Below are positions 24,806-39,800 of a DNA stretch of 64,000 nucleotides, in pieces (the stretch's first letter is position 1; each line of letters starts with the position of its first letter). The stretch spans positions 62,001 through 126,000 of the forward strand of contig NC_079878.1 of NCBI RefSeq assembly GCF_029227915.1, read 5' to 3'. A program made the translations under genes and the position numbers. This DNA comes from Hydractinia symbiolongicarpus (lineage: Eukaryota > Cnidaria > Hydrozoa > Anthoathecata > Hydractiniidae). The notes beneath the pieces are model-generated. The model ran no database searches. It saw only the letters and a list, made by a program, of their open reading frames with translations, and was not told the DNA's origin.

Positions 24806-27800
24806 CTATAGAAAAATTAAAATATTTGCAATCATGCATAGAAAGTTACGAACAGAAAATGTAAGCCGTAATAATTCGAAGCTAGGGTTAGGGTTACGCG
24901 GTTATGCGGAGGTGGTGTAATGGTAGCGCATTCGGCTTGTAATTACAAGGTTTCATGTTCGAGTCCCCACTCCGACACACTTTAAATGTAGGTTGTCAGC
25001 CCATTTGGTGCTATCTACTGAGCGCTAACCAACTTGTGTGGCAGGCAAGCAAGTTAGAGCAATGATATTTGTATCTCTGGTGGTAATGTAACATAGTTAC
25101 AGTTAGAGGGGAGGAAGAGCCAACCATTAGGATGAAATCTCCATAGACATTAGATTTTCTTGTTATTTACTCACTTACATTTACTTACTTACATTGGATT
25201 GTGAATTAAATTCATCACGCAGGCGGTGTTTAAGTTATGAGATTCATTATAAAGAAAATCGATCTATCACTCACCCATCTCGGGAATGATGAGAGGTACA
25301 GGAAGCGCCATTTTAGTCAACGTATGTTGATAGATCAATGCTACCAAGCTTGGGAAAGCTGGTTCGTTGTTACTACCCTTTAATCGGACGCCTTTTTTGC
25401 ACGGTTCGATCAAGAAGTGGCGAACTAGTTCGTTATCCAAATCAATTTTAGCTAAAAAAAATGTGACTGATTATCTATATGGTATTGAGGTATGTTGGCT
25501 TTCTCTTAAGATTGAAAAACGCATGCATTATATAAAAGGCCAATACACATGCAAAGCAACTTCGCTAGCATATATGCGCAGAACCTTCAAAAATTACTAA
25601 TAAAACACATAACAAATGCATGAATGAATAAAAAAAAGGGGAACTTTAGTATCACTTAATGTTTAGCCAATAAGATTGCGTTTTAATGTTTATTCAATAA
25701 CATCGCATTTTTAATGTTGACCAATACGATTGCGTTTAAATGTTTGACCAATAAGACTACTTCTTTCGAAGAACGGCGGCAATAATATTTAGGGTGCCTT
25801 CTATTTTTTTTTTAATACTTCAAGTTATCAAGTTCTTTTTTTGCTATATTTTTGCCATATTCTACGGTTTTTAGGCACATAGACAAATAGAAAGTTTAAA
25901 AGGTAAAAAGACACTACAAACCCCATAGAAAGTATTTAAAAAAACAAGCAAACCGAATTACGACGGGACATTATATTAACTAGGGTGTGTGCTCCCTCTA
26001 TGAGAAGAGCAAATAAACAAACATGACGTCATTTCTATTGTTTTAATAACCACAATATGTGACGTCACACAAACAAGAACCACAGAAATATGTAGATATT
26101 TGTGAGATATTTTTTCTTGTTGAAACAGGAAGGAAGAAAACTTACAAAGGTCACCTCCCACTTGTTGAAGAACACCCAGTGGGGGAGTTTCCACTTTCAC
26201 AGCTAAACCAAACGCTCCTTCATAGGACTGGCTGTCTCGCACAACAAATGCACCAGGTTTCTTCTCTCGCAATAAGCTCGTAGCTAAAAGAAGAAGTTAA
26301 CCAATGATATGCCTGTTTATTCGTACCAGACCTCTCAAAATTAAAAAAAAATTTTGCATCACAGAAAGAGGAAACATTCTATATTTCTATTATAACATAA
26401 CTGTGTTTTGCATATAAAAAATTTAAACACATTCATTCCCATTTAAAGTTTTTATTTGAAAGTAAACGAATTACTTCATTGTAAATGATATTTTCGTATG
26501 TTAAAAAGAATAAAATGTTGTTTATGAAGTCTTTTGGAATTTTTAAAAAATATTTTTTCGTTCTTATTCAGCTTCGAAGATTTCCAGCTGACCTTATGAC
26601 ATCATCATTGATGATGTCATAAGGTAGTAAGCATAAATGCATAATTTAAAAATCTTGCAAACTTGCAAAATATCAAATTTTTTAGCAGTGTGGACTTATG
26701 CTTTTGATAATGTCTTGACATATGTGAAGTTTGTGATCTCGTCTTTTAATTAAAGATAGAAATGTAACGTTAGCAGAAAAGTACTTATGACATAAGTTCT
26801 CAGGTTTTTAAATTTAACCTTGAAAACCTTCAAAACGAAAAAATAATTTTAAAAATCATTAAGGACTTGATAAACAGCAACGTTTTAACCTCCACAACAT
26901 ATCAAAGTATCATTTTCAATGTAGGAATCCCTTCAAGAAACGCAGATAAAATTCCCCTCAAAGAAACAACAACCGTTGCTCACCTTCGTCGCGCGATATA
27001 TTCGGTTTATACCATAAACCCATCGTATCCTTTTCGAACTTTATCGAGGGGTATCGTGAAACTTCGTGAAATAATTCTAAACGAAACATATTTTTAAAGT
27101 TGCTACAACGAAGACGAAAATATTTCCTTTTAGATTTCTTCTTCCATAGCAATGAAAAGAGAAAAAAATATATATCACAAAAATAAATAATGAGTTAATA
27201 CTAAAAACAATACAGTATAAATACACGTGATTCAAGAAACCGTTAGTATCGAAACCGCAAACACATCAATAATTTACCATCTCGATTGACGGTAGATCAA
27301 ACATTTACACGACTCTATTTGCAACAAGCAAAAAAAAGCTATTGAAGACTTCCCATCATTATCATATTGTTAGAAGAGATTATAAATGTTTTTGAATTCA
27401 CACAAAAGCGAAAATGAAGACACTTCGCATCTGATTGAAAAAATACACTTCCCCACAGTTTGCTGGTTTTGCAAAAAAAAAGCTTGTTGGTTATAGAACA
27501 TGCAAATTTATGCGAAGGAGGATGTTGTGGTAGTATATTCCCTCCTATATTCCTCTGCACAACTCAAATATTAATTAAAATGACATTATATAAGAAAAAC
27601 TAGATATTTTTTAAGCGAATAAGATGAGTAAATAGTGTTAGGAGAAACAACATCATGGAGACTTTGTAGTTTCCACTTTGTCATAATGACCCTGCTAAAT
27701 TTTAATGCATTTTTCAGTTTTAACGTGGTATTTCCAATGTTTTTTTTTTAGAAATAGGATTGTAATATTTGGAGCTAAGAAAAAAGAACTTCTGGCACAT

Positions 27801-30800
27801 AATTCATTATTCCAATAATATTTCCATTCTAGCGCAAGAATTCAACTTAGTAAACGCATCTAGAAAACATTTTTGATTGAAATTACGAAGGAAACTGCTG
27901 GGCACAAAACTCCACCACCACACCTTGACTGAAATCTGACACCAAGATAAGATTTTTATTAGTTTGGAGAATCTATAACACAGCCAGATTTGTTTTATCA
28001 AATCTACCAGTTATAGGTTCCGTTTCACGCCGTGTAGTAGGTAGAATAGTACTGTGTTTTTTAGTCTATGTAAAACTTGGCTTAGATGAGTTAAGACTTG
28101 TGTTACACAAAGTAAAACTTGGATCAGACGAGTTAAAACTTACCTCAAAATAAAGCACTCTCTACAATCAGGAATAAAGTTCTGTTATTAGACTATCGAA
28201 AGAGATTTTATGAATACGTGAAAATTTGTGAAAAATACTGGTTTTGAAACAAATATGCTTTGTCCTGCTCACATGACCACATAGCTACCACAATTTCGTT
28301 GTCGTCAAATGGAGAGAAAGAAAGAACACTACGTCATCAAGATTAAGCAACAGAAAAAATAAAAAGAATTTTGTTGTTGTTGTTGTTGTGGTTATAAGAT
28401 TTGTACTAAGGGGATGTTAGATGGTTATCATCAACCCGATTTGTTATTTTTACATAGAAAAAATAAACAAAATAGTTGCAAAGACAATATAAAGATAAGA
28501 AAAGATCGTTTATAGAAAATAATAAATTGAATATTATAATGCAAGACTATACTTGGAAGAAACTCGGGACCGGTTAATTATTCAACTATATTGAAAATAA
28601 TTGTTAGTAATCCATGAAGGGTAAACTATTTTTTTCTAACTAGTGCAAAAATGTAAAGGTTTTGTACGAGACAAGCAGACCATGTTAAATATACAAAAAG
28701 AATGTGAAGATTAACAACAACAATTAAAACATATTACAAGCATAAACAATTCTTGTATTTGATATGACTTCACGTCTACAGTAAAAATCTCTTCGAATCT
28801 TCATCTCATGTGATTGGATTTGTGTAAACATGAATATATTAAAAAGTTTAGATGTAGATAATTGATTAAAAGCATATGGAAACCAGGTTAGATAGAGAAA
28901 CCATGTCAGATCGTCAAATGTAGTTTGTATGAACGTGGTATTCATAGACCAATGACGATTTTTTTATCTCCGTAAAATATATTTCCATGAAACATATCTC
29001 CATTAAACATATCTCTATGAAACATATCCCCATGAAACATATCTCCATGAAACATATCTCTATGAAACATATCTACATCAAATATATCTCCATGAAACAT
29101 ATCTCTATGAAACATATCTCCATTAAAACATATCTCCATGAAATATATCTCTATGAAAACATATCCCCATGAAACATATCTCTATGAAACATATCTCTAT
29201 GAAACATATCTACATCAAATATATCTCCATGAAACATATCTCTATGAAACATATCTCCATTAAAACATATCTCCATGAAATATATCTCTATGAAAACATA
29301 TCCCCATGAAACATATCTCTATGAAACATATCTCCATGAAACATATCTCCATGAAACATATCTCCATAAAAAAATCTCCACAAAGAATATTTTCACACAA
29401 AACGTCTTTCCATTGAAGTTCAGTTACTTACGCAATAAAAAAACAAAGGTTTTAAGCAATTAAACTTACCGGCAGACGATATTGACGAGTTACTACTTCC
29501 AGATCCACCTCGCCTTCGAGTTCTTAGAGTTCCAACATATCTACCAGGCGATCTTGGACTCGATGGTTCATCACTTGCAGAACTGCCACACGACATAGCA
29601 CGTTCAAACGTCGGTTTGTCGACGAGGTGAACGCCATATCCATTCTCGAACGAGTGATCCGTGTCAGATGATAGATAGCGATTTTCTTCTCTTCGTGATG
29701 AGGATTTTATAGTGCTTTTTTTAATCCTGTTAGTGGAAAGCATGCATATTAATAAACTACTAACTCGAACTAAATCTGAATGTTAGGCCTTCTTCCACCT
29801 TTGTTTCTTATGAACAACTTTATGTTATAAACTCTCTAACATTTACTTACGAATTGCAGATAAACAAACGGGCAGGCAGATAAATAAATTTTTTTTATAT
29901 ATAACAAAACAACTTAGCTAAAAACAAACAAATTTTGCAACGATTAAATAAAAAATTCTACAAGAACAATGTTACCCCACCGCAAAGTAAAATATAGGCA
30001 AAAATATGCAGAAAAAATTAGCTTGTTTGGTTTTACGCACGCTTAGTCTGAGTTACCAGATTTTCTTTAACGCTAAAAGGCGAATGAAGCTGCCGTTATT
30101 AAATTCCTGAATTAAATATATCTAAACAAAACTTATAGCCTTAAAAGTTTAATAACCAAGACATTGTGTTTCCTTTTCAAAAAGTTGAATAAACAAGACA
30201 TACGTGTTGGTATTTGGTTGTTTTCGATGTAAAACGTTGCCAGATATGTGGACTTCGTCTTCGTTACTCGACGTCGTCAAACGGTCGTCATATGCCGGCA
30301 TTACATATGTCGGCATTCCTACTTCATTTGTTCGCTTCAAATCGTCAGCCAGTAAATGTTTGAATATATCTTCGTTCAAACACTCGACTTCTCGTTGTAT
30401 ATGCGCGGGTTGGATATGTTCTTCTACCACTGTTAAAGTACTATACGAAAAAAATAATCTAAACGTAACTTTTAAAGTTCGAAAACTCGTGATTTTCACT
30501 TTCCACCTTAGTGGGAAACGTGGATCTAGTTATAACCCCCAATATGGTTACAACTACACTTTTCCTTTTTTTAACTAAAAAAAGAAAAAAACTATAAATG
30601 GAGAAAAAAAAGAAATAAAATATAAACGTCGCAAATCAAAGATAAAAATACACGTGCATGCAAAAACCACTTTAACATAAAACAGAAGATGAATGAACAA
30701 AGTAAATATCGACAAAGAAAAATCACAACACTTGATCTAAATATTGACGAAAGAAACAGAAAGATAAAATGACATATTTAAATACACGTCTGTATCATTT

Positions 30801-33800
30801 TTTTACGTGAGTGTGGATATAGCTTAAGCGAAATATATTCCTAACAAACGAACAATCAAACAACCTAATAAACAGACAAACAAACAAACACAACGCACGT
30901 AGAAACATGGCACAAAGATTCCCAAACAACCGACATTCGAACACAACAACATCAAAAACAAATATGTCATGCTTTTTTTCTCTATCACGAAAGATCTTCA
31001 TCAGATATTAAGTTGATCACAAATAAACAACACATCAACATTCTTACCTGGTCGATAAAATCTCCCATAACTGATCGAGTAAAGTCATCGCCCAAAACTA
31101 CAGTTATTTAGAAGCTAACAAACTAATTCTTAAAAAGGAAAGCAAAGATTGTAAAAGAATACTTTTATACGCGCCACCGATATATCCTACAGGCTATCCA
31201 GTACCTTTTAATATCCGAAAAACACCCAGCTAATTTCTTATCTACTTTTCATAATTAATCGTGTCATAATTAAACGCACTCCACCGTTGTTCTCCACGTG
31301 AGAGAGATTAAAAGATTGCTTAACCGTAGAGATCAGAAGACGATGAGTCGTCAACATAAACAAGGCCAGCTTATTTTCTAACTTGGACAAATGAGTCAAA
31401 GTTGAACAAGTGAGTAGGTCCATATATTTATATGAGAATGAGTTAGCTAAGAGAAAAAAGGGTCTTTGTGAGGCGGAGTGATGGAGGGATGACAAAATAT
31501 ATATAACACAAAAACATTAGCTCTGATTCATACATCCTAAACATTATCCTGTCTACTTTTGTTAAGCTACCAAAAGTCGTGTGGTTAACAGCGTTTTGTC
31601 GGACATTTTTACCGACAACAAACACAAAGCAACTTTTAAAAACACAAAGATGTTGTTGTTCTTAGTTTCACCAACAACTCGTAATAAAAAGGAAGCTTTG
31701 AAAGAATTGCTTATTCTGAAAATGTGGAAAGGAAATTTAACAGATCTTATATCCTTTAAAAGAGTGAAAAATAAAGTTGTCATCGCTAGTAGCAGTAACA
31801 TCAAGATCATTGTTCATGTAAAGAAGAAATTCTAGCTGACTAACTGCACACATTTACTTGGGTGAGTATGAACATGACAGTAAGTGATGAATAAATGTGT
31901 TTAAGAAAGAATTTCTTAAAATATCAACGTACAACATCCTTTGGTATCTTAAGAGAGAGATTAATTTAAAAAAGAAAATATTAAAGATGAACATTAAAAA
32001 CCCGAAATAAAACATTTTTTTTTCCAGAGGAACATTTTATCTAAAGCATTTTTAGTGCATTGATAAACGATGAAAAAGCTGAAATGCGACATGTGGCGTA
32101 AATGGTTTTTATAATATCAGAAATTAAAAATCACAAGATGACTTCACTGACTGAACAGAATAGACTCAAAGATTTCGCAGCGACAACACGTAATTATCAG
32201 TTCCAACAACGGTATGTGACCAGTATTTCATCATTGGTGTAAAAAATAAAATTCATAATAAAATAACTCCATAATTTTATTTTGCAGCATTTGGAAGTGA
32301 AAATAGTTTAACGTTTTTAACATTTTCTTTCATAGCTAGACCCCAATCCTCTATGCTCCACAGACCTGTCAATAATCCCAAACGAACCCCAAACGCTACA
32401 CATAAAATTTAAATGCTTATACCATGATGTCATCAACTCATTTTTTTAATAAGAAACACAAATCTAGGTATATATAAGATTATATAGCTAGTTAGTTTCA
32501 ACTGAGAACTCGCGACATACGGAGAAAATTAATTATATACCAACAGAAATATTAGGCTCTTTAAGCTTCCAAAATTATTTTGGACTAATCGAATCCAAAA
32601 AGTATGATTCTTACAGAAAATATAAAAAAAACGTGTTGGTAGCTAAATATACCTAAAATATTACTATCTATATCTAATAAGTATTATAGCGTCTGAAGGT
32701 GAGACAGAGTTGTCCCGCGAAATTTAGAAGCATAAATTATAAGAAAACTTACTAATTTTTCAGCGAGATAAAGTTATACTCGACTTTAACAAAATGACAT
32801 GAAACATATAAACAAATCACATTCTCATAGGTAGAATTCACTTGACAATCAACTAGTTAGTTGCAACACCATCAAAAGAACTGAGAAATTAATTTTTCAA
32901 CACAACACATTACATTTTAATTATGTTTAATTATTTAATGTTATATTTCTTTTGTAGGTGCGTTTTTTAAAAAAAGAATTATGTGTGTTAAGTAAGAATG
33001 GATGAAGCTTGAGACATCTCTCAGCTTATAATTATAAATTATAATTTTATATAATTATAAATATCTAATCCAAAAACACGCTCGTTAAAGGCAAAAAATG
33101 TAAGAAAACACTTGGAAAAACAGAAGAGAATTCTAAACAAGTGTTTCGACCAATAAGTCATCAGAATGAGAAAAAAGAGGAAGGCGCCACGAAAAATAAA
33201 TAAGTAAACTAAAGTATTTTCAAACCTTTGAAATATTCCTTTAATCAATAGACACAAGACAAAGCTGATATAACCAGAACAGGTCTCGCAACGTTTGCAA
33301 CATATAACTTTTCAACTCTACATCAACGCACAAACTTAGATCAGCGATGGAATTAAACCCTGCCGTGCAAGAAACAATAACCTTTTGTTGACAATGTTAT
33401 CAAGCATCATTTCTTATCATTTCTTGATTATATGCTATCTAATCTATCGAATTCAAAATCAAAAGAAAAAACTTATGCATAGCGACTTTAACGGATAAAG
33501 ACAGTAATGCAGAACTCCACCACACATGTTTTTTACCAACGCCATCATGCGCCATAAAAATGACCGATAAGAAGTGATTTACACAAGAAACGGTTGAGAC
33601 GGTGGAGATTTTCAAAGATGTAAAAGGAGATTTTCACGAAGCGAATTGTGAATGGCGAATTTGGCGGCGAATTTAAAATACTGGATGTAAGCACACTTCT
33701 TTCCAGTAATGAAATTTTCTAAACACTGAAGATTGTGTTCTGATTGGATGAAAGTTTACAGCGAAATACTTCGCCGCTGAAAGTGAGGACCGTTATTACT

Positions 33801-36800
33801 TTTTCGCGAAGCGAGCCTTTTGAAGTAAAATCAAAATCAAAATAAGCAAAACTGCGCATGCTCAGATACATCTCGCCAGCGAATTCGCCGTCTAGTTCGC
33901 TTTGTGAAAATCCCTCTTAAGTTACTTTAACGCTGCACGTATGGAAAGTTACGTGTGTGCTAGCAATTCGTCGAAATAAGTCCTCTGTGGAGGAGATTTT
34001 TTAATGAAGTTTAATGTTTGGTTGCAAATTACATGTTTGACAAGTTGCCAACATTGCATAGAAGAAAACAAATTCCCAGAAACATTGTGTATGTTTCATT
34101 TTCACGTGCAAACGCAAACAAACAAATAAACAGCAGGTCACGTGACGGTACAAACAGACATGGATGACAAGTTAACATGTTTAACTACAACATACGTCAA
34201 AGTTCAAACAATTCCCGTGCGTAACAACTGCGCCACAGGCATAACTTTAAATACAAGCAACACGAAAGGTTGAAAGCTAGTATATAGCTAGCTAAAATAA
34301 ATAGGGAGATCTAGAAACAAAGTTGCTGCAACAGCATGCAAGGACACCAGCAAAGGATTGCATTCAAGAAATACCGCAATCCTTGCAAAACATTTGCTGT
34401 TTCTTGTGTCGCTTAGTTGTGTGACATGTGTTTTTATGAAAAACATAACTGTGATGTACATCGATTGTTCAACAATTTATTTATGTACAGAATCCAAAAA
34501 AACAAAGAAGCTACCCGTACATAACAACTGCGCGTAAAAACTTGTCAGACTTCAGTTCGTATGAATTTAATGTCTTGTTCAGATTGCATCGCTAATAATT
34601 CCATGTAAAAAAACTGGTCGTGCGATTCTCGGAGGAGGTGAATAACAGAGAATAAGATAGGATATCACAAAACTTGGTGTGAAAGATATCACTTGGATAA
34701 TAATTTTCAACAAACATTCAAAAATGACCTTTTCTTCTTCATTTAAAATGATAAACAATAGAAAATAGTGAACGAATCAGATAATAATCTCCTGACCAAC
34801 TTAGTTCTTATGCTTTTTTTAATTCTTTCAAAACAAAGACTGGGCACAAAGATGTTAACACAAAAAGAAAAAGACATGGAAGAAGCTGATTGGACGAAAC
34901 AATAAGACGCCATCTTATTATTAAATTAAAAAAAACTTGTTTTTGTTGCAATGAAAAAGCGAAGCAAGTCAAACACGCGATTAGTAAAGAAAAAATAAGT
35001 AATCGAGACAAAATCAAGACCATGCTTAAAGTAAGGCGAAGCGGAGAGAGAAAATATATGAAGCACTCACCGCTTTGTTGAGCGTTGATATGGGATGGTT
35101 TCCACTGCAGGAACTGCTTTTAACTGAATGGGAATGGTGTCTTGAGTTGATTCACTTTTACCTTTAACAGGCGTATACTTCACCGGCACCTCAGGCTCAC
35201 TTTGAGTGACTGTTTTGTGCACAAGTGGTTGACGCTTGATATCGTCGACTTTCACGTAACCGGCGCCATCTTCTTCATATTCTAAGCTGGTCATACTAGA
35301 TGTACGGCTACCGATGCCTAAAACACCCAACGAAGAATACAATTTGACATGCCAGTTGAAAACGAGACAGTCGAAATGTAAGCAAAGTTGTTTTCTTTAC
35401 TGGCACTCAAATATCGTAAAATATCGCAAACTGAACATTGACAAAAGCTGAATTTGAGAAAAATCATACATAATGCTCTATGCTGCAATCTGTCAATATT
35501 GAAAAAAGAGAGGGAAAGGATAGTGCAGTCTGTGTTGGGTCTGCTAAATTACTTGTCTCGCATTGGCGCCTCACTGCTATGTTTTTAGTAAATAACGTAC
35601 CTTGGGTTAAAGAAATTTAGCAGGTTTAAATGAGCGAAAAAATAAGCTACTAAACTTTTACTCACTTACTTACATCTGTCTTATTTTAGAAAAGTCATTC
35701 ACAGAATAAAAATGAAGTATCAAAATCTGCTTAGAGCAACGCGGAGACAGAAGAAATTAACAATATGGTGTTTTCACAACAATAGAAGTTGTAATTCACA
35801 ATAAGTTAACTGGAAAATAGACTTTTTTATAAACAAATGATAATAAAATGTCGAAAAAAAGAATAGCCTGGCGAGAACGTCTGTAATATAAATTCTTTTG
35901 CGTGCAATTTACTGATAGAATTATGTTCTGTTTAACTTTTATGTGTTTGTTATTTCTCCCTGTTTTTCGCACACACGCAACGTATAAATAAATAATACCG
36001 CTAGAAAAAACGAACACGTGAACACGTGGACACGAAAGGCATATAATTTAATAGACTCTTTTCAGATCTTCTTAAATTTTGTTTAAACAATGTTAGCCAT
36101 TATAATATTTTTAACTCAGTATATAGTCAATATTGTTGCTAAGGAAACCATCACGAAATATATAATAAATGTAAATGTAGCCTTACCCGACGACTTTCCA
36201 TTGTTGTTAGTATCCGATCTTGGGCTGTACGAATTACCTACTCGTTCTTCATGACTCGGGTACGTACTAACGTGTGTGAACGGCCCGTCAAGATGGCCGT
36301 CGTACGAACGACTGACGGGCGTCATAACGGGCGACGGCGAAGAACTTCTCATCGATTCTCCATATGCAGAATCTGATCGCGATAAAAGTGTCCCTCTAGA
36401 AAGTAAACACAACATGATGAAGTCTTTCTCCTTCCCTTGAACACACGACACGACTTTCTCTACAACAAACGACACTATACTTCTATACTATATCTCTCCT
36501 AAATAATCGTTTATAAGTTTCCGCCTTGAACCACAAATATTCTAAATGATCAATTAAACAACAAATGAGATGTAACAGTCGCCAAACAGAGAGTGATCTA
36601 CCCATGATTCATTGCAGGATTTTCCGGTTGTAATTGTTCATTATAATTCAACACAAGAAATGAGGATAATTTTTTTTATTTTTTTACAATTAGGTGCAAT
36701 TTTATTTCCTGTTTAAAAATAAAATTGAGTTTTAACGTCTTTGACGTCAATAAAAAAGTTACTCAACTTCTCTTATTCTATTATTATTAAATACTGCTCT

Positions 36801-39800
36801 CTCTCCCTATACTCCTAGATTACTATAACTGCTACAGAGAGAATTAGCATTAAGGCGGAAGTGATCAATCGCTCAGTACGACGTATTTAGCGCTGCGCAG
36901 TCGTGCGTCCAAGCAACAAAATATTCACTGGAAACAGAAATGCGTTTAAACACTTTTAGCACTTTGATGCGTGCTAAAAAAATGAAGAAAACTTTCCGTT
37001 TTATGGGTATTAAGTTTGTGCGGGTTATTTTATCACGTAGTTCGCAGGTTTTTATTTCATTTCGTCTAAAATTTTTTAGCGGCTTGCAATTCTTATATGA
37101 AGAAAAACTTGTTTCCGTACCAACAAAATTTCATTTGATGGTTAGACTTCTCGTCTGAAAGAGCGTTTCAAGGCAAATTTCTCTGAAATTTTTGGAATCT
37201 CCATACAGTACAAATTCTGAACAGTTCATTTTCTTTATGACAGTGGATTTTTAATGGTGCACTTTTTACATAGCAACTAAATTTGATTGGTTATAATGTG
37301 AACTTATTTGACGAACGAAAATTATGAACAAAAAATATCATATTTTCATTCATAAGAACGCATTGTATTCATTAAGTTGAATGGTCAAACGAAATAACAT
37401 AATCTCACTTTTGTCGTCTCTTCATACAACATGGCACGAATAAAAGCAACCACGGGTGAGAATAGTACAATTTTTTTCCACCAATCAAATACACGGATTT
37501 TGTCTTCATCACAGACTATTGAACTATTATTGTGTATTATTTTATAGCAAAGTTATGTCTTCAGCTTCAAAAGTAAAAAAAAATAACTCTTTAATCGCGT
37601 AACCCTAAATGCAAATCCTTTTACTGTATAACGACGACTAAATGGTGAACAGCTTTATAAGACAACTTCAAATCGGATATTTTTGTTTTCACTTCCCAGA
37701 CATATATTTCCTGTATTTAAAAACAAAATATGTGTGTCCGTTACACCAAACCAGTGTCCTTGTCACTGGGACATACGAAACTAAAAACCCATCCCTGCAT
37801 TTACACCCTGCGCGATTTCTACCTTCCAGGTGAAAGTCATTTTTTGCAAAACATTTTTGACAATGGCTTTAAAAAATTATTAAAATAAGACAAAATTGAG
37901 ATGTATCGTAATTATGGATGAGTTTCAGCCAATGTTCTTAGACAAAGAAACGTAAAACCTTTCCTTCCAAATATATGACAATAATAAGCGTCATATTCTT
38001 AAAGTAAAAAAAAGTTTCGATGAAGTTGCGCAATGATCATACAGCACCCGTTTTTTAGAAGTAAATTATATGCACACCAATAATACTGCACGTAGTATTT
38101 GAAATCACAACGATTAATCCAAATCCTCGTAATCCATTTTCCACTTCTTGTTGAAAATTCGACACAAATCTGTCCGTCTTCTCTAAAGTAAATCTTTGTT
38201 GTTTGACTATCAGTTACACCTAGTCAGTTTGAACTGTGAACGTATATATGGTTGCTACTTGGATACACATTTATCACTAGGTACGCAACTAACAAAACAC
38301 ATCCCAGCCTTCAGATATGACATCAAAAAGAAAAAATATTTTCGTTCCCGGGTGTCAAACTACGAACTTTACCAGATTTAAACCAGGCTAGTACAAAAAC
38401 AAACAGTGCAAAATTTCTCTTCATTTCAAAAAAAAAAAAAAGAAGTTAACGCTATTGAGAAGTTACCATGGCATTTTCTGTTGGAGTCAACTAAAATAGC
38501 AGATATAAACAAAAAAACAGGAAATTTATTTTAGAAACCTCCACACCATAACGGAATGTATATGCAAGCTTAAATGCTTAACTAGGATAATTGTTTTAAA
38601 ACCAAAACAAAAGTTTATTTTGAGAAAAAATGTTTAAGAATTCCATACATGAAATGATTAATTTGTAGCTATGACATTTCGTAACGGTACGATTGGTTAA
38701 AAAAAATTAAGTTTGAAACCCATGGTTCAAAGTAACGTAACAGATAAACTGGAAACCCATGACTGATTTAATAGACAAATAAAAATTCAATTTCAAAAAT
38801 TCTGTAAACATAGGAGACACCGCACACACTGTTTCACCGTCTCAAAATAGGACTATGACGATCCTCTTCGTACCTAGCCCTCTACATTTCCCGTGTTGCA
38901 ACAGAGCTTAAAAGAAATATTCCACATTCCATCCATCCATTTTGTACGTTACAATTTCCCGACCTACTTTCCACTATCACAAGTTTCCATGATTCTTTCA
39001 TTTTATATATGATTAACAAATTTCCGATGTGCGGCTTTCATTCTCTTCACAAGCACGTAATTTGGCTACATGCCTAAAAACCTTCTTTGCGCAGTCTTAA
39101 GCGGAAAGTCGGGTATTTTTATTATTTGTTATTTTATTTTATAATCCGTATGAAAAAAATAATAAAACATCACGCTAACAGTAGAAAAAAATACAATGAT
39201 TTTTTGTTAGACTTTTTTTTACAAAAAAGACTTTTGTATTAAACAGTTCCTTACAAAAAGTATTGGGACTTTCTAGTTTAAAGGCCAACTTACACATTGC
39301 AAAACAGATATGACTGCACATAATTTTTATATAATAGAAACATCGAAATACTTGAAATCATTCCATTGCATAGAAAATCTACGCAACAACCCAAGCCTCT
39401 GAACTATCTAACTAAATAACACACATTTCTTTTATAAGAACGTCTAAATTTCAAGTGTGCTTATTTTTTATAGCTACTTTTCAACCTCAAATGTTTTTGC
39501 TTGTGTTTTTCCAAAAAAATTGCAGATTAGATATTTCAACCAAAAAATAGGGAAGTGCATGACCACACTGGTGAGTTATTTTTCGGAAAATATTCACGTA
39601 TAGTATACGTGTAAAAAAAGAAAAGAAATAATTGCTTTCTAGTATCTTCGAAATCTAGCAAGAATTTATAGGCTGAGTACGTTCTTATATATTTTTAATT
39701 CTTGTAAGTACTCATCGACCCCGTTTTCATAAACCAGATACTCTTAAAAGTTTATAACCCTTGTCTTGCATAATAATAAGAACAGGGAAAACTAACCTCG

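Noticed and set aside
24906-24981. Functional tRNA gene
   Set aside because: A and B boxes are good, but the anticodon arm cannot form a 5-bp stem with a 7-base loop and the acceptor stem has an extra base; SINE head is the better reading.
28942-29463. MKHIS/MFHGD-type repetitive open frames on both strands
   Set aside because: The 15-bp minisatellite translates to five-residue repeats in any frame; no gene structure.
31581-31835. Plus-strand 84-codon open frame
   Set aside because: Lysine/isoleucine-rich composition expected of AT-rich non-coding DNA; no similarity or promoter.
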